A program made the position numbers and the translations under genes. Positions 16,135-25,364 of a stretch of DNA of 64,000 nucleotides are shown in pieces; position 1 is the first letter of the stretch, and every line of letters begins with the position of its first letter. The notes beneath the pieces are model-generated. The model was given only the letters and a program-made list of their open reading frames with translations, made no database searches and was not told the DNA's origin. The stretch covers positions 248,001-312,000 of the forward strand of contig NZ_MJIC01000009.1 in NCBI RefSeq assembly GCF_001758465.1. The letters run 5' to 3'. The DNA comes from Marisediminitalea lipolytica. Its GTDB lineage: Bacteria; Pseudomonadota; Gammaproteobacteria; Enterobacterales; Alteromonadaceae.

Positions 16135-16866
16135 TTAGCCCAACAGCATCAACAACCCACCGGCTACCATAAACAGGTTTTCTGATAACGACACAAAGCC
16201 CAGTGGAACATTACTGTCGCCGCCAACACAGGCACACTTTAATTCTCGCTTGTCAATGTACACGGCCTTAATGACGGACACGGCACCAACGGTACCGATA
16301 AACACCGATACCGGCGCAACCCACCAGACTGGCAGTTTGGCAATCATTCCGATACCCGCATAAGCCTCGAGGAACGGGTACAGATAGCCATATCTGAGCC
16401 AGCGCATTGCCAGTAAGTCATAGGTGATAAATGATTGGGTAAAGCTATACAAATCCTGCAATTTTTGTACAGCCAGAAAGCTCATGCTAATAGCGATAAA
16501 CAGTAACAGGGTGGTCAGATTCAACAGCATATTACCAGCAGCGAACTGCCAGGCCAGGGTCATTAGCGCAGCAACAGAAAAAATCGCTATTACTGGCGTA
16601 TAGGTAGTGCCTTGCTGACCGGCTGGTGACTTGCCAAAATACTTACGCAAATCGTCGTAGCCGCCAATTCGCTGACCGTCGATAAAGGTTTGCGGTGTGG
16701 TTTTTACTCCATGCTTTTGTTTAAAAGCGTCGGTTTCTTCACGCGTCGATAGAAGACGATCGTCTACCTTGTAGCCTTGTCGTTTAAGCAGGTCTACGGA
16801 ACGCAGGCCAAAGGGACAAATATGATCTGGGGTTACCATTCGGTATAACGTGGCTGATTTGCTCAT
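16135..16866 (-). CDS. glutaredoxin-MauE/DoxX fusion membrane protein
   Basis: The first 80 residues are glutaredoxin-like, with a monothiol-like CPFG (C17) at the active site and TTPQTFIDGQRIGG for the cis-proline region. Residues 90-243 form about four or five membrane helices of the MauE/DoxX redox-associated type with a CxC motif (C211, C213) near the last helix. The start at 16866 is preferred: a GGAG lies seven bases ahead and the glutaredoxin fold begins directly. It probably exchanges thiols across the inner membrane; the partner is unknown. Its isolation from mau genes argues against methylamine metabolism. Confidence 0.85.
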   Translation of the reverse strand: MSKSATLYRMVTPDHICPFGLRSVDLLKRQGYKVDDRLLSTREETDAFKQKHGVKTTPQTFIDGQRIGGYDDLRKYFGKSPAGQQGTTYTPVIAIFSVAALMTLAWQFAAGNMLLNLTTLLLFIAISMSFLAVQKLQDLYSFTQSFITYDLLAMRWLRYGYLYPFLEAYAGIGMIAKLPVWWVAPVSVFIGTVGAVSVIKAVYIDKRELKCACVGGDSNVPLGFVSLSENLFMVAGGLLMLLG

Positions 16867-16992
16867 AGGTTGCTCCTGCATTGTAAAATATTCATTACTG
16901 GTCCAAAGGTTGTGCAGTATTTTCATAAAAAATACCTAACCAAGGACCGCAGCACTGAATATTGCAGGATGCATTCCAAAATCTGGTGTGTT

Positions 16993-17032
16993 AGTCAGCC
17001 AACCCTTAATGACCACAAGTTGGTGGCTGACT
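16993..17032 (-). terminator. weak hairpin downstream of DUF3224 gene
   Basis: AGTCAGCC (16993-17000) and GGCTGACT (17025-17032) can pair just beyond the DUF3224 stop. No T-tract is visible, so the call is tentative. Confidence 0.35.
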
Positions 17033-17033
17033 G

Positions 17034-17411
17034 TCAGGCAAAGGCAAACTCAAAATCGTAGTAGTGTTTACCTTCGACGATCTGGATTTGCATGTTGCCA
17101 TACAAACCGGTGAGCTCATCGGTGGCAGAATCCGGTACCACGATAATTGTCAGCTTTTGCTCGCCCCGGCTCATAATGCCGAGATGTTGCAAAGAGAAGC
17201 TGCCTTTTTTAGCGACCAGTTCGCCGGTAAACGTCTCGATAGCCACATACCCTGCGGAGCCCTGAACCAGCGAACGCTTGCTGAGCATTTGTCCCTCGGA
17301 TGTGCCGGCCAGTTCACCGCTAAAGGTTTTCCGGAGTAACATTCTTCCCATATCCAGCTCGTCCTGCTGTGGGGACAGCTCAACGGCAAACTCTCCTAAT
17401 ACACGCTGCAT
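17034..17411 (-). CDS. DUF3224 family protein
   Basis: A 125-residue soluble protein with the DUF3224 pattern: MLLRKTFSGELAGTSEGQML, SAGYVAIETFTGEL, GSFSLQHLGIMSRG, VVPDSATDELTGLYG and a final GKHYYDFEF. The family forms a small beta-barrel of unknown function. ATG 17411 is preferred over 17480 because AAGGAG lies about ten bases upstream and the family alignment begins there. It diverges from speA. Confidence 0.85.
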   Translation of the reverse strand: MQRVLGEFAVELSPQQDELDMGRMLLRKTFSGELAGTSEGQMLSKRSLVQGSAGYVAIETFTGELVAKKGSFSLQHLGIMSRGEQKLTIIVVPDSATDELTGLYGNMQIQIVEGKHYYDFEFAFA

Positions 17412-17620
17412 TACCTCATACTCCTTTGCGAGGACATATCCGGACTGATTGTAGTGAGCCTGATGATGTCTTAACGTCATGAATTTGTACTACTTTATGG
17501 TACGGTGATGGGTAAAAATTAGTCAACTGTTTTCTATCATGCTGAGTTAATAGCAAAAATCCAGTAATCCGGCTTTGCCTGACATGCGTAATTTGTCATA
17601 GCGCTGACAATAAAGACCGT

Positions 17621-17626
17621 TATAAT
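17621..17626 (+). promoter_or_regulatory. -10 element candidate for speA
   Basis: TATAAT occurs 65 bp before the speA start. The upstream -35 is poor: TTGTCA at 17593-17598 is too far away (22 bp). An activator or extended element may be needed. Confidence 0.4.
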
Positions 17627-17691
17627 ACGCGCCATGTGAACGTCGGCTGAAAATTAATTTACCAGCGCGCAATAAAGAAAGGTGTTTTACG

Positions 17692-19620
17692 ATGGATGGA
17701 ACTTCTCCGGAGTGGTCTGTTGAAGAGGCGGAACGTGTCTATGGCGTTTCCCGCTGGGGCGGCGGCTATTTTCATATTGGTGAAAATGGCAATATCAAGG
17801 TAACGCCCAACCCGTCAGATCCATCAATTCAAATCGACTTCAAGGCCGTGATCGAAGAGATTCATCAGGAAGGCGTGCAACTGCCAGTGGTAGTGCGCTT
17901 CCATGATATTCTGCGTTCACAGGTGGCTAACCTCAACACCATCTTTCGCAATACGATTGCCGAAGCAGAGTACACCGGGGAATACCACGGTGTGTATCCG
18001 GTAAAAGTAAATCAGATGCGCGAAGTTGTTGAAGAAATCGTCGACGTGGGCGAACACTTCAACTACGGCCTGGAAGCCGGCTCTAAGGCCGAACTGATTA
18101 CCGTACTGGCGCTTAACACTAACGAAGACTCCCTAACGGTGTTAAACGGCTACAAAGATGAAGAGTTTATGCGACTGGCACTGCTGGGGCGCAAACTGGG
18201 TCGTCGTATGGTCGTGGTTGTCGAAAAATATTCAGAGTTGTTACTGCTGGTAAAAATTTCCAAAGAGCTTGGCATCGAACCGCTTATTGGCGTGCGCGCT
18301 AAAATGACCGTGAAAGGCCGCGGTAAGTGGGAAAGCTCCGGTGGCGAACGGGCTAAATTCGGCCTGAGTTTTGCCGAGATTATCAATACCGCACGCTACC
18401 TTAAAGAACAAGGCATGGCCCATTGCCTGAAGTTATTACACTTCCATATTGGCAGCCAGCTAACCGACATTCGCTCAGTAAAAGAAGCTATCTCTGAAGG
18501 CGGTCGCATTTATGCAGAAATGCATAAAATGGGCTTCCCGCTGGATTACGTTGATGTCGGTGGCGGTTTGGGTATCGATTACGACGGTACGGCGTCAACC
18601 AGCGAGTCATCGCGTAACTACACCATGCAGGAGTACGTGGCAGACGTTGTTTACGGCATGAAAGAAGTGTGTGACCTCGAAGGCGTTCCGCATCCAAATC
18701 TGGTTAGTGAAAGTGGTCGCGCCATTACCGCACATCACAGCTGCGTTATCACCCAGATTATGGGCGAAATTCGCTCTAACAGTGCCTCGGTAGACACCAG
18801 CGCAGTCGAGGGCGAACATTATTTCGTGAAGAACATGCGCGAAATGGCCAGCACCTTTGATCAGCAAACCAATATGCAGGAGCTGTACAACGACGCGTCT
18901 CAATATAAAGAGCAAGCGTTGGATGCGTTTAAGCTGCGCGTATTGTCCTTAGAAGAACTGGCCAAAATTGAAACCCTGTACTGGGAAATCATGGTGCGTT
19001 TACAGCAATACTACGCTCATGCTGAATACGTACCGGAAGAACTTCAAGAGCTGAACTACAGCCTGTCATCACAGTATCTGTGTAACTTCTCTGTGTTCCA
19101 GTCGGCAGCGGATACCTGGGCTATTGACCAGCTTCTGCCGGTAGTACCTATTACCCGTATGAACGAACGTCCGGATGTGAACTGCTCGCTGGTGGATATT
19201 ACCTGTGACAGCGATGGCAAAATTGATCAGTTTACCGTTGGTCGTGAAATCACCGACGTACTGCCAATGCATAAGCTTAAGCCAAACGAGCCTTATTATA
19301 TCGGGCTGTTCCTGACCGGTGCTTATCAGGACGTAATGGGCGACATGCACAATTTGTTTGGTCGGTTAAACGAAGTGCATATCTTTAGTTACGATGATGA
19401 TCCGGAAGACTTTTACATTGAAGAAGTGGTTAATGGCTCGTCGGTAGAAGACGTACTCAGCATTATGCAGTACAACCCTAAAGCCATGGCTTACGATGTG
19501 AAACGTTTAATCGACAAGCAGGTGGCAGCGGGAAATATCAAGCCACGTGAAGGTGTACGCTGGACAGACTTCTACGAAGCCTGTCTGAGTGGTTATACCT
19601 ACCTGAAAACGTCTAAATAA
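17692..19620 (+). CDS. speA: biosynthetic arginine decarboxylase
   Basis: This 642-residue PLP enzyme converts arginine to agmatine, the first step of the agmatine route to putrescine. The PLP lysine is K105 in GVYPVKVNQ, followed by GLEAGSKAEL, LLHFHIGSQ and VDVGGGLGIDYDGT of the alanine-racemase-like barrel, and the C-terminal decarboxylase domain. Length and sequence match cytoplasmic biosynthetic SpeA rather than inducible AdiA. speB is not adjacent. It ends at a strong terminator. Confidence 0.96.
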   Translation: MDGTSPEWSVEEAERVYGVSRWGGGYFHIGENGNIKVTPNPSDPSIQIDFKAVIEEIHQEGVQLPVVVRFHDILRSQVANLNTIFRNTIAEAEYTGEYHGVYPVKVNQMREVVEEIVDVGEHFNYGLEAGSKAELITVLALNTNEDSLTVLNGYKDEEFMRLALLGRKLGRRMVVVVEKYSELLLLVKISKELGIEPLIGVRAKMTVKGRGKWESSGGERAKFGLSFAEIINTARYLKEQGMAHCLKLLHFHIGSQLTDIRSVKEAISEGGRIYAEMHKMGFPLDYVDVGGGLGIDYDGTASTSESSRNYTMQEYVADVVYGMKEVCDLEGVPHPNLVSESGRAITAHHSCVITQIMGEIRSNSASVDTSAVEGEHYFVKNMREMASTFDQQTNMQELYNDASQYKEQALDAFKLRVLSLEELAKIETLYWEIMVRLQQYYAHAEYVPEELQELNYSLSSQYLCNFSVFQSAADTWAIDQLLPVVPITRMNERPDVNCSLVDITCDSDGKIDQFTVGREITDVLPMHKLKPNEPYYIGLFLTGAYQDVMGDMHNLFGRLNEVHIFSYDDDPEDFYIEEVVNGSSVEDVLSIMQYNPKAMAYDVKRLIDKQVAAGNIKPREGVRWTDFYEACLSGYTYLKTSK

Positions 19621-19627
19621 TCCTGCT

Positions 19628-19658
19628 ACTCAACCGCCTTACCGCGGTTGAGTTTTTT
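19628..19658 (+). terminator. intrinsic terminator of speA
   Basis: ACTCAACCGC (19628-19637) and GCGGTTGAGT (19644-19653) form a perfect 10-bp stem with a 6-nt loop followed by six T. The stop codon and last codons of the convergent serine hydrolase gene lie in its right half. Confidence 0.93.
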
Positions 19659-20859
19659 GTGGCGCAGGCTGGCGTTTGGCCTGCTCAAAATACAGATCCC
19701 AAAAATCCGCCGTAGTGGTGTTAATCAGGTTCGATTCGGCGTTCATCAGCATCACATAGCCTGCTTTATGTTTGGGCGAAAACGACACGTCAGCACGGTA
19801 GCCTTTTACCCAGCCGCCATGGTAGTTAAGTACTTCGCCGGCATAGTCATAAATTCGCCAGCCCAGGCCATAATGGGCGTTGTTTAAGTCTTCGCGCCAG
19901 CCGCGGCGATAAACTTCCCGGGAAGTGCGTACCCGTGGCGTGGTAACGGCCTTAACCACATCCTCCGGCACCACGGTAGGAAACTCCAGCAGCATGGCCT
20001 GCAGCCAGCGGGTCATGTCATTAATACTGGCATTAACGCCAGCGGCGGGCGTAAAGCGGTAGTAGTTGCTTTCAACCTGGCCTTCTTTCCAGCGGTTACG
20101 GGCAATGGCAATGTGCGGTCTGGCCCAGTGCCCGGATGCCAGTAATCCGCCTTTGCCAGCACTGGCAGTAGCCATGCCCAGCGGCGTTAAAAGCTGTTCC
20201 TGTAACTGACGCTGATATGAAGTGTTACGGCTGACAAAGTACTCCTGAATTACCCCAAATAAAGCATTTTGATAGGTGTAACATTCGCCAGGCTTACACA
20301 AAGGCTCAAGCCCGGCCAGTTGATTAAGCACCCGTTTTAACGGGTAATTGGCTTCAATCAGGTTATCGTAGGCATTGGGCATAAAACCGCTGGACTGGCC
20401 GACAATATGACCCAGAGTCATACCCGGATTAAGTGTGCCGGACTCGCCCAGCGTCGGGCTCATTTCAGTCACCGGTGTATTCCAGTCCAGTTGATGCTGA
20501 CGGACGAGTTTAGCCATCAGTACAGCGGTGAACGTCTTCGATACTGAAGCCAGGCGAAACACAGTGTCGGCGGTGACTGCCTCGCCGCCATTGTGGGTTT
20601 TACCGAAAACCTTGATTTGCGGTGATTTACCCTGCTGATAAAACACCATGGCATAGCCCGGTATATTGTACTTCTGGGCTTCCTTTTTTACTTCGGCTGC
20701 GTAACTGTCAAACCACGGATCGGCGGCCAGCGCAGGGGTGCTAAAAACGGCTGACAGCAGCAAACACATTACACATAATATGCTCCAACGGTACCGATGC
20801 ACGGGCTCCAAATAATACAAACAACACTCCGGGTGACAACTTCTGAACGGGATATACAA
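19639..20859 (-). CDS. class C beta-lactamase-like serine hydrolase
   Basis: The protein of up to 406 residues has the three motifs of the AmpC/DD-peptidase/esterase EstB fold: SVSK (S105-K108), YQN (Y196-N198) and HGG (H347-G349) in place of KTG. The HGG box and the weak match to AmpC favour a peptidase or esterase over a true beta-lactamase. A hydrophobic segment ending STPALA (residues 27-45) is a signal peptide, so it acts in the periplasm; the true start may be one of several downstream GTG/TTG/ATG codons. Its 3' end overlaps the speA terminator. Confidence 0.87.
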   Translation of the reverse strand: MYIPFRSCHPECCLYYLEPVHRYRWSILCVMCLLLSAVFSTPALAADPWFDSYAAEVKKEAQKYNIPGYAMVFYQQGKSPQIKVFGKTHNGGEAVTADTVFRLASVSKTFTAVLMAKLVRQHQLDWNTPVTEMSPTLGESGTLNPGMTLGHIVGQSSGFMPNAYDNLIEANYPLKRVLNQLAGLEPLCKPGECYTYQNALFGVIQEYFVSRNTSYQRQLQEQLLTPLGMATASAGKGGLLASGHWARPHIAIARNRWKEGQVESNYYRFTPAAGVNASINDMTRWLQAMLLEFPTVVPEDVVKAVTTPRVRTSREVYRRGWREDLNNAHYGLGWRIYDYAGEVLNYHGGWVKGYRADVSFSPKHKAGYVMLMNAESNLINTTTADFWDLYFEQAKRQPAPQKTQPR

Positions 20860-21016
20860 TTAATCGCCGTTATTATGCTGTGCAGGAGCACGGTGATCAA
20901 CTTATTGAAAGCTTTGGCTGTTTTAGCGTTAATTTATTCGTCAGTTCCGATTTCTTCCTATGCGGGTTAACAATCCGGGCTAGAATGACCAGATATCTTA
21001 CGCGGAGTCAGTCATC

Positions 21017-22408
21017 ATGCCCGATACAGCGCAACAACAGCAATTTGCTATAGCCCGGCAATCGCGGGATCCGAGGTTTGATGGCCGTTTTTTTGTGGCA
21101 GTTAAAACCACCGGGATCTTTTGTCGGCCAATCTGCCCGGCCAGACTGCCGGATGAGCAAAACGTTAGCTACTATCTGTATGCCCAACAGGCTATCGAGC
21201 AGGGCTTTCGTCCCTGCCTGCGCTGTCGGCCGGATAGTGCGCCAGGGTCTTTTGCATGGCGCGGTGTGCAGACTACTTCGCAGCGGGCGCTTCGTTTGCT
21301 TAGCGAGGAACTGGGTAGTTCTATAAGCGATATTGCTCAGCGTTTAGGGATCAGCGAGCGCTATCTTGGCCAGCTGGTTAATGAAGAAGTCGGCCTTTCG
21401 CCCAAGCGATTTCAGTTACACAGCCGTTTATTGCTGGCCAAAAGGCTACTGCAGCAAACGGTAATGCCGGTGACCGATGTTGCACTGGCCGCAGGATTTC
21501 AGTCTGCCCGTAGTTTACACAGCCACTTTAAAAAGGATTTTGGTTTAACCCCGGGTGATCTTCGCCGGCAGGAATGCAAGCAGGATTCGGCCGCGCTGAT
21601 AACCCTGTTTTTACCGGTACGGCAACCCTACAACTGGCCTCAGGTGCGGGATTTTCTGGCACTGCGTGCCGTGCCCTCAACCGAAACACTCACTACTGAC
21701 TGTTACAGCAGAGCCTTTGTAATTAATGATTATACAGGGTTTGTTAGTGCTCGCTATCAACCGGCTAAGGGTGGTTTTGACGTGGCAATTGAGCTTTCTC
21801 AGCCACAACAGTTACCACCGCTGTTAGTCACTTTACGCCGGGTACTGGATACGGATACCGCAGCAGAAACTATAGAGCAGGCCTTGTTAAAAGCGGGTCT
21901 GGCAACGGAACACCTTACACCGGGCTTGCGCTTGCCTGGCGTGTGGAGTGTATTTGAAGCTGGTTGCCGTGCTATTGTGGGGCAGCAAATCAGTATAAAG
22001 GCCGCTATTACACAATTGCAGCGATTAAGCTGTGAGCTTGGTGCTGCGCATCCTCATGGCCAGACCTTTCCGACACCGCAGGCGGTGGCCGGCTCAACGC
22101 TGGATATGCTTAAAATGCCAGCGACCAGAAAACAGGCATTGCGGGACTTTGCCACGCTGGTTATACAGGCTAACGGCAAGGCGCTTTCCGATAGCGACAT
22201 TCTGGCGATCAAAGGGATTGGGCCATGGACGTTGCAATATCTGAGAATGCGAGGACAAAGTGAGCCTGATGTATATCTGGCCAGGGATCTGATAGTGGCT
22301 CGGGAAGCCGGGCGTTTTGGAATTAATGTAGAGCAGGCCGCTCCCTGGCGCAGCTACCTGACTATGCAGCTATGGCAATTGGCCAATAAACCCAACGGAG
22401 AAGCCTGA
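21017..22408 (+). CDS. alkA: Ada/AraC/AlkA fusion: DNA-3-methyladenine glycosylase 2
   Basis: This 463-residue protein joins an Ada metal-binding domain (zinc ligands C36, C40, C67, C70, the first also being the methyl-acceptor position), an AraC-type helix-turn-helix (about 85-185) and an AlkA glycosylase (about 195-463) with helix-hairpin-helix ILAIKGIGPWT and catalytic aspartate D424. It would sense methyl phosphotriesters, activate the operon and excise alkylated bases. Its stop overlaps the ATG of ogt (TGATG). Such fusions are known in proteobacteria and actinobacteria. Confidence 0.93.
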   Translation: MPDTAQQQQFAIARQSRDPRFDGRFFVAVKTTGIFCRPICPARLPDEQNVSYYLYAQQAIEQGFRPCLRCRPDSAPGSFAWRGVQTTSQRALRLLSEELGSSISDIAQRLGISERYLGQLVNEEVGLSPKRFQLHSRLLLAKRLLQQTVMPVTDVALAAGFQSARSLHSHFKKDFGLTPGDLRRQECKQDSAALITLFLPVRQPYNWPQVRDFLALRAVPSTETLTTDCYSRAFVINDYTGFVSARYQPAKGGFDVAIELSQPQQLPPLLVTLRRVLDTDTAAETIEQALLKAGLATEHLTPGLRLPGVWSVFEAGCRAIVGQQISIKAAITQLQRLSCELGAAHPHGQTFPTPQAVAGSTLDMLKMPATRKQALRDFATLVIQANGKALSDSDILAIKGIGPWTLQYLRMRGQSEPDVYLARDLIVAREAGRFGINVEQAAPWRSYLTMQLWQLANKPNGEA

Positions 22409-22863
22409 TGGCATTAAGTTACTGGCAAAGTCCCTGCGGCCTGATGGCGGTGACCGCCGATGAACAAGGTGTTAATTCAATTAGCTTTGTCACCGCTGCC
22501 GGGCAAGCCGAAAAGCCTTCGGCGATCACCACTCAGTGTTGTGAGCAGCTGGCTGCCTATTTTGCGGGGGAACTAACGGCTTTCACTATGCCGCTTAATC
22601 CTGCTGGTACCGCTTTTCAGCACCGGGTATGGAACGCCTTGCGTGAAATCCCTTACGGTCAGACGGTAAGTTACGCCGCCATTGCCAATGCCATTGGTAA
22701 ACCGACAGCCGCCCGTGCAGTGGGCATGGCTAACGGTAAGAATCCGCTGACCATTGTAGTACCTTGCCACAGAGTGATTGGCCAGAATGGCACCCTTACG
22801 GGCTATGCCGGTGGCTTGCCGCGCAAACAGTTTTTATTGCAATTGGAGGGAGCAATTCAGTGA
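22408..22863 (+). CDS. ogt: methylated-DNA-protein-cysteine methyltransferase
   Basis: The 151-residue suicide enzyme takes the methyl group from O6-methylguanine onto Cys120 in the motif VVPCHRV. The helix-turn-helix segment with GQTVSYAAIA and the arginine finger in AARAVGMANG are present. It lacks an Ada N-terminal domain, so it is Ogt-like. Coupled to the Ada/AlkA gene by TGATG and to the next gene by a GTGA overlap. Confidence 0.94.
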   Translation: MALSYWQSPCGLMAVTADEQGVNSISFVTAAGQAEKPSAITTQCCEQLAAYFAGELTAFTMPLNPAGTAFQHRVWNALREIPYGQTVSYAAIANAIGKPTAARAVGMANGKNPLTIVVPCHRVIGQNGTLTGYAGGLPRKQFLLQLEGAIQ

Positions 22864-23756
22864 GTATAAAGGAGCTTAGTGCATTAGTGTTACTGGGCGC
22901 TATCTGGGGCGCATCATTTTTGTTTATGCGCGTAGCCGCGCCGGAGTTTGGCATTGTTCCGCTGGTGGTAATGCGCACCGCACTGGCAACCCTGGTGTTG
23001 CTGCCTTTTTTATATTTTACCGGTGGCGGCAGACAAATGGTTCGTCTGTGGTGGCCACTGTGTTTGCTGGGCGGAATCAATACTGCAATTCCCTTTGCAT
23101 TGTTCAATTTTGCCAGTCTGCAATTGCAAAGTGGTGTGCTGGCCATACTCAATGCTACGGCTCCCATGTTTGCGGCCATGTTTGCCTATCTCTGGCTGCG
23201 TGAGAAGCTCAGTAAGCTGGCCGGCTTAGGCCTGTTATGCGGCTTTGTAGGTGTGGTGGTAATCAGTCTCGATAAAACACTGGGCAGTGACCTCAGTTTG
23301 ATACCCGTGCTTGCCGTTGTTGGCGCAGCCTGCTGCTATGGCTGGGGAGCCTGCATGATGAAAAAGTCGCTCGCCGGAGTAAAACCGGTTGCCGTGGCAG
23401 CTGGCAGTCAGTTTTGGGCATCTGTACTGTTTGCCCCTTTCGCACTCAGCCAAATGCCCGGACAGTGGCCGTCGACAATTGCCTGGATGAATGCCCTGGC
23501 GCTGGCCGTGGTGTGTACCGGACTGGCTTATCTGCTGTATTTTTACCTGATTGCTTCGGCCGGCCCGGCCAAAGCCGTGATGGTCGGTTATCTGGTACCA
23601 CTTTTTGGTATTGCCTGGGGCGTGGTGTTTTTGGGTGAAATGCTGAGTGTGTGGGATTTTAGCGGCGCTATTTTAATTTTACTGGGGATCAGTTTTACCA
23701 CCGGCGTTGCCCAGCGCATTACACACTGGGCAAAAAGGCGGTTAGTCGTCGATTAA
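22860..23756 (+). CDS. EamA (DMT) family transporter
   Basis: A 298-residue inner-membrane protein with ten predicted helices and two EamA halves, starting GAIWGASFLFMR and with MFAYLWLREKLS and VVFLGEMLS near the ends of the halves. GTG 22860 is chosen because it overlaps the ogt stop and has GGAGGGA seven bases upstream. The substrate is not predictable. Translational coupling with ogt puts it in the alkylation repair operon, perhaps by chance. Its last 15 bases overlap the convergent GGDEF gene. Confidence 0.88.
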   Translation: MSIKELSALVLLGAIWGASFLFMRVAAPEFGIVPLVVMRTALATLVLLPFLYFTGGGRQMVRLWWPLCLLGGINTAIPFALFNFASLQLQSGVLAILNATAPMFAAMFAYLWLREKLSKLAGLGLLCGFVGVVVISLDKTLGSDLSLIPVLAVVGAACCYGWGACMMKKSLAGVKPVAVAAGSQFWASVLFAPFALSQMPGQWPSTIAWMNALALAVVCTGLAYLLYFYLIASAGPAKAVMVGYLVPLFGIAWGVVFLGEMLSVWDFSGAILILLGISFTTGVAQRITHWAKRRLVVD

Positions 23757-25166
23757 CTGCACCCTCACCAGGTTACGGCCGTCGCGGCGAGCCTGATAAA
23801 GCGCATCTTCGGCATGGGCGGTGAGCTCATTCAGATTGCGCTTAGAAGCACTAAATGACACGCCAAAACTAGCAGTCAGGTGCATTTCAGGATAGTCGCT
23901 GGGCGGCGGTAAAATGGCGATACCGTGGCGCAGGGTTTGTGCCAGTTCCTGGGCTTCTCGAGGGCCCATTTCGGGTAGCAGAATAATAAACTCTTCACTG
24001 CTCCAGCGCCCCAGCACATCGTTTTCACGCAAATGACTGGAGATAAATCCCGACACTTTATCCAGCACATCGTCGCCCGCGTTGCGGCCAAACTGATCGT
24101 TAATCTGAATAAAGTTATCAATATCCACCAGAATAACACTCAGTGTGGTATTTTCGGCCACGATATCCTGATAGGTCTGTTCCAGTTGATTGCGGTCGGG
24201 CAACCGGTGGGTATTACGGATAATCAGTTCTGGCTGCATATCCCGGCGGAAATAGTACAGCAGGTTATAAATCAGCAGGAACAGCGCAAAAATAACCACC
24301 AGCATGGTTACCACGCTGAAAATAAAGCCCTGGGAAATTTCGGCCTGTCTGTCATCCAGCGGGCTCAGTAGATACACGGTCCAGCCAAACTGTGGCAAGC
24401 CGACTTCGGCAATCAGATAATCTTCGCCGTCGATGGTGATAAGGCGGTTATTCAGATCGTTTTGCGCCTTTACCGGATCAGGCAGACTGGCATACCAGGC
24501 CAGTTCAGACAAATTAGTAAAATCAGATTGTCTGGCATTTAACGTGGCGTCGGAAGACAGCATGACATCGCCATTACCATCAACAAACAAAAAGTCGTAG
24601 CCGTACTGGCGTTTGTAGGTATCAAAAACCGAGACAAAGCTTTTTAAGCTTTTGCCTACGCCAAAGAAGCCTAAAAACTTACCGGCGTCATCATAGATTT
24701 TGTTATCGATGTAAAAGTGGGGGTTTTCCCACTTACCGATATCCGCCACGGCATCAGCCTCGCGGTCACGGTATTTGAAATACCAGGATACTTCACCTTC
24801 AACCAGTGCCAGTTTGGTGCCGTCAGAGTTGTACTGCATGCGGGCCTGGTCACTGGCAATAAAAAAGGTCAGACCGAATTCCTGCTCCAAACGCTCCAGC
24901 GCAGCAAAAACTTCAGTTTCGTTAATATCCTGATGTTCCATTAGCTGCACCAGTTCGCGGGATTTACCCAGCGCTTCAGAGACATGTAATGGTTTTAGAA
25001 TTTGCGACACAATGAGTGATACCGCGGGTGACAACGACTGTTGTTGAGCGCGGCTTTGCTCGGCGACGATTTTTGAAATACTGAAGTGTACTAAGGTGAC
25101 AATTGCTATCACTACTACTGCAAATAACAGCAGTATACTTCGATGTAATGTCCTGAATGCATTCAC
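23742..25166 (-). CDS. membrane GGDEF-family protein with degenerate SSEEF motif
   Basis: A 474-residue protein with two membrane helices (about 10-30 and 280-305) flanking a periplasmic dCache-like sensor domain, then a GGDEF domain (about 320-474). The signature reads S389-S-E-E-F393 instead of GG(D/E)EF, while the metal-site Asp (D348/D350 in LVDIDNF) and the inhibitory I-site RxxD (R380-D383, five residues before SSEEF) are kept. The lost glycines make full diguanylate cyclase activity doubtful; it might still bind c-di-GMP. A single gene, it ends inside the EamA gene tail. Confidence 0.88.
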   Translation of the reverse strand: MNAFRTLHRSILLLFAVVVIAIVTLVHFSISKIVAEQSRAQQQSLSPAVSLIVSQILKPLHVSEALGKSRELVQLMEHQDINETEVFAALERLEQEFGLTFFIASDQARMQYNSDGTKLALVEGEVSWYFKYRDREADAVADIGKWENPHFYIDNKIYDDAGKFLGFFGVGKSLKSFVSVFDTYKRQYGYDFLFVDGNGDVMLSSDATLNARQSDFTNLSELAWYASLPDPVKAQNDLNNRLITIDGEDYLIAEVGLPQFGWTVYLLSPLDDRQAEISQGFIFSVVTMLVVIFALFLLIYNLLYYFRRDMQPELIIRNTHRLPDRNQLEQTYQDIVAENTTLSVILVDIDNFIQINDQFGRNAGDDVLDKVSGFISSHLRENDVLGRWSSEEFIILLPEMGPREAQELAQTLRHGIAILPPPSDYPEMHLTASFGVSFSASKRNLNELTAHAEDALYQARRDGRNLVRVQLIDD

Positions 25167-25364
25167 TTGCTTATCGGAGCTCCATAATTAAGACGATAAA
25201 TTAACGCTGGTCATAATACAGGCTGAATGGCTTAAGTGCCACTGTCGCCAAAGACTGACGTATAAACTGACACACCTTAAATACAAGTTGAAGTTAAAAC
25301 AGCGCTGACTTGTTGCAGAGGCTTGGTTACACTATTGCCCATCAATAATAGATAAGGATAAGTT

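Noticed and set aside
17593..17626. Complete sigma-70 promoter for speA
   Set aside because: TTGTCA and TATAAT are 22 bp apart, too far for a normal promoter, so only the -10 was kept.
19639..20859. Antibiotic-resistance beta-lactamase
   Set aside because: The third motif is HGG instead of KTG, and the rest resembles the broad serine hydrolase/esterase group, so resistance is not supported.
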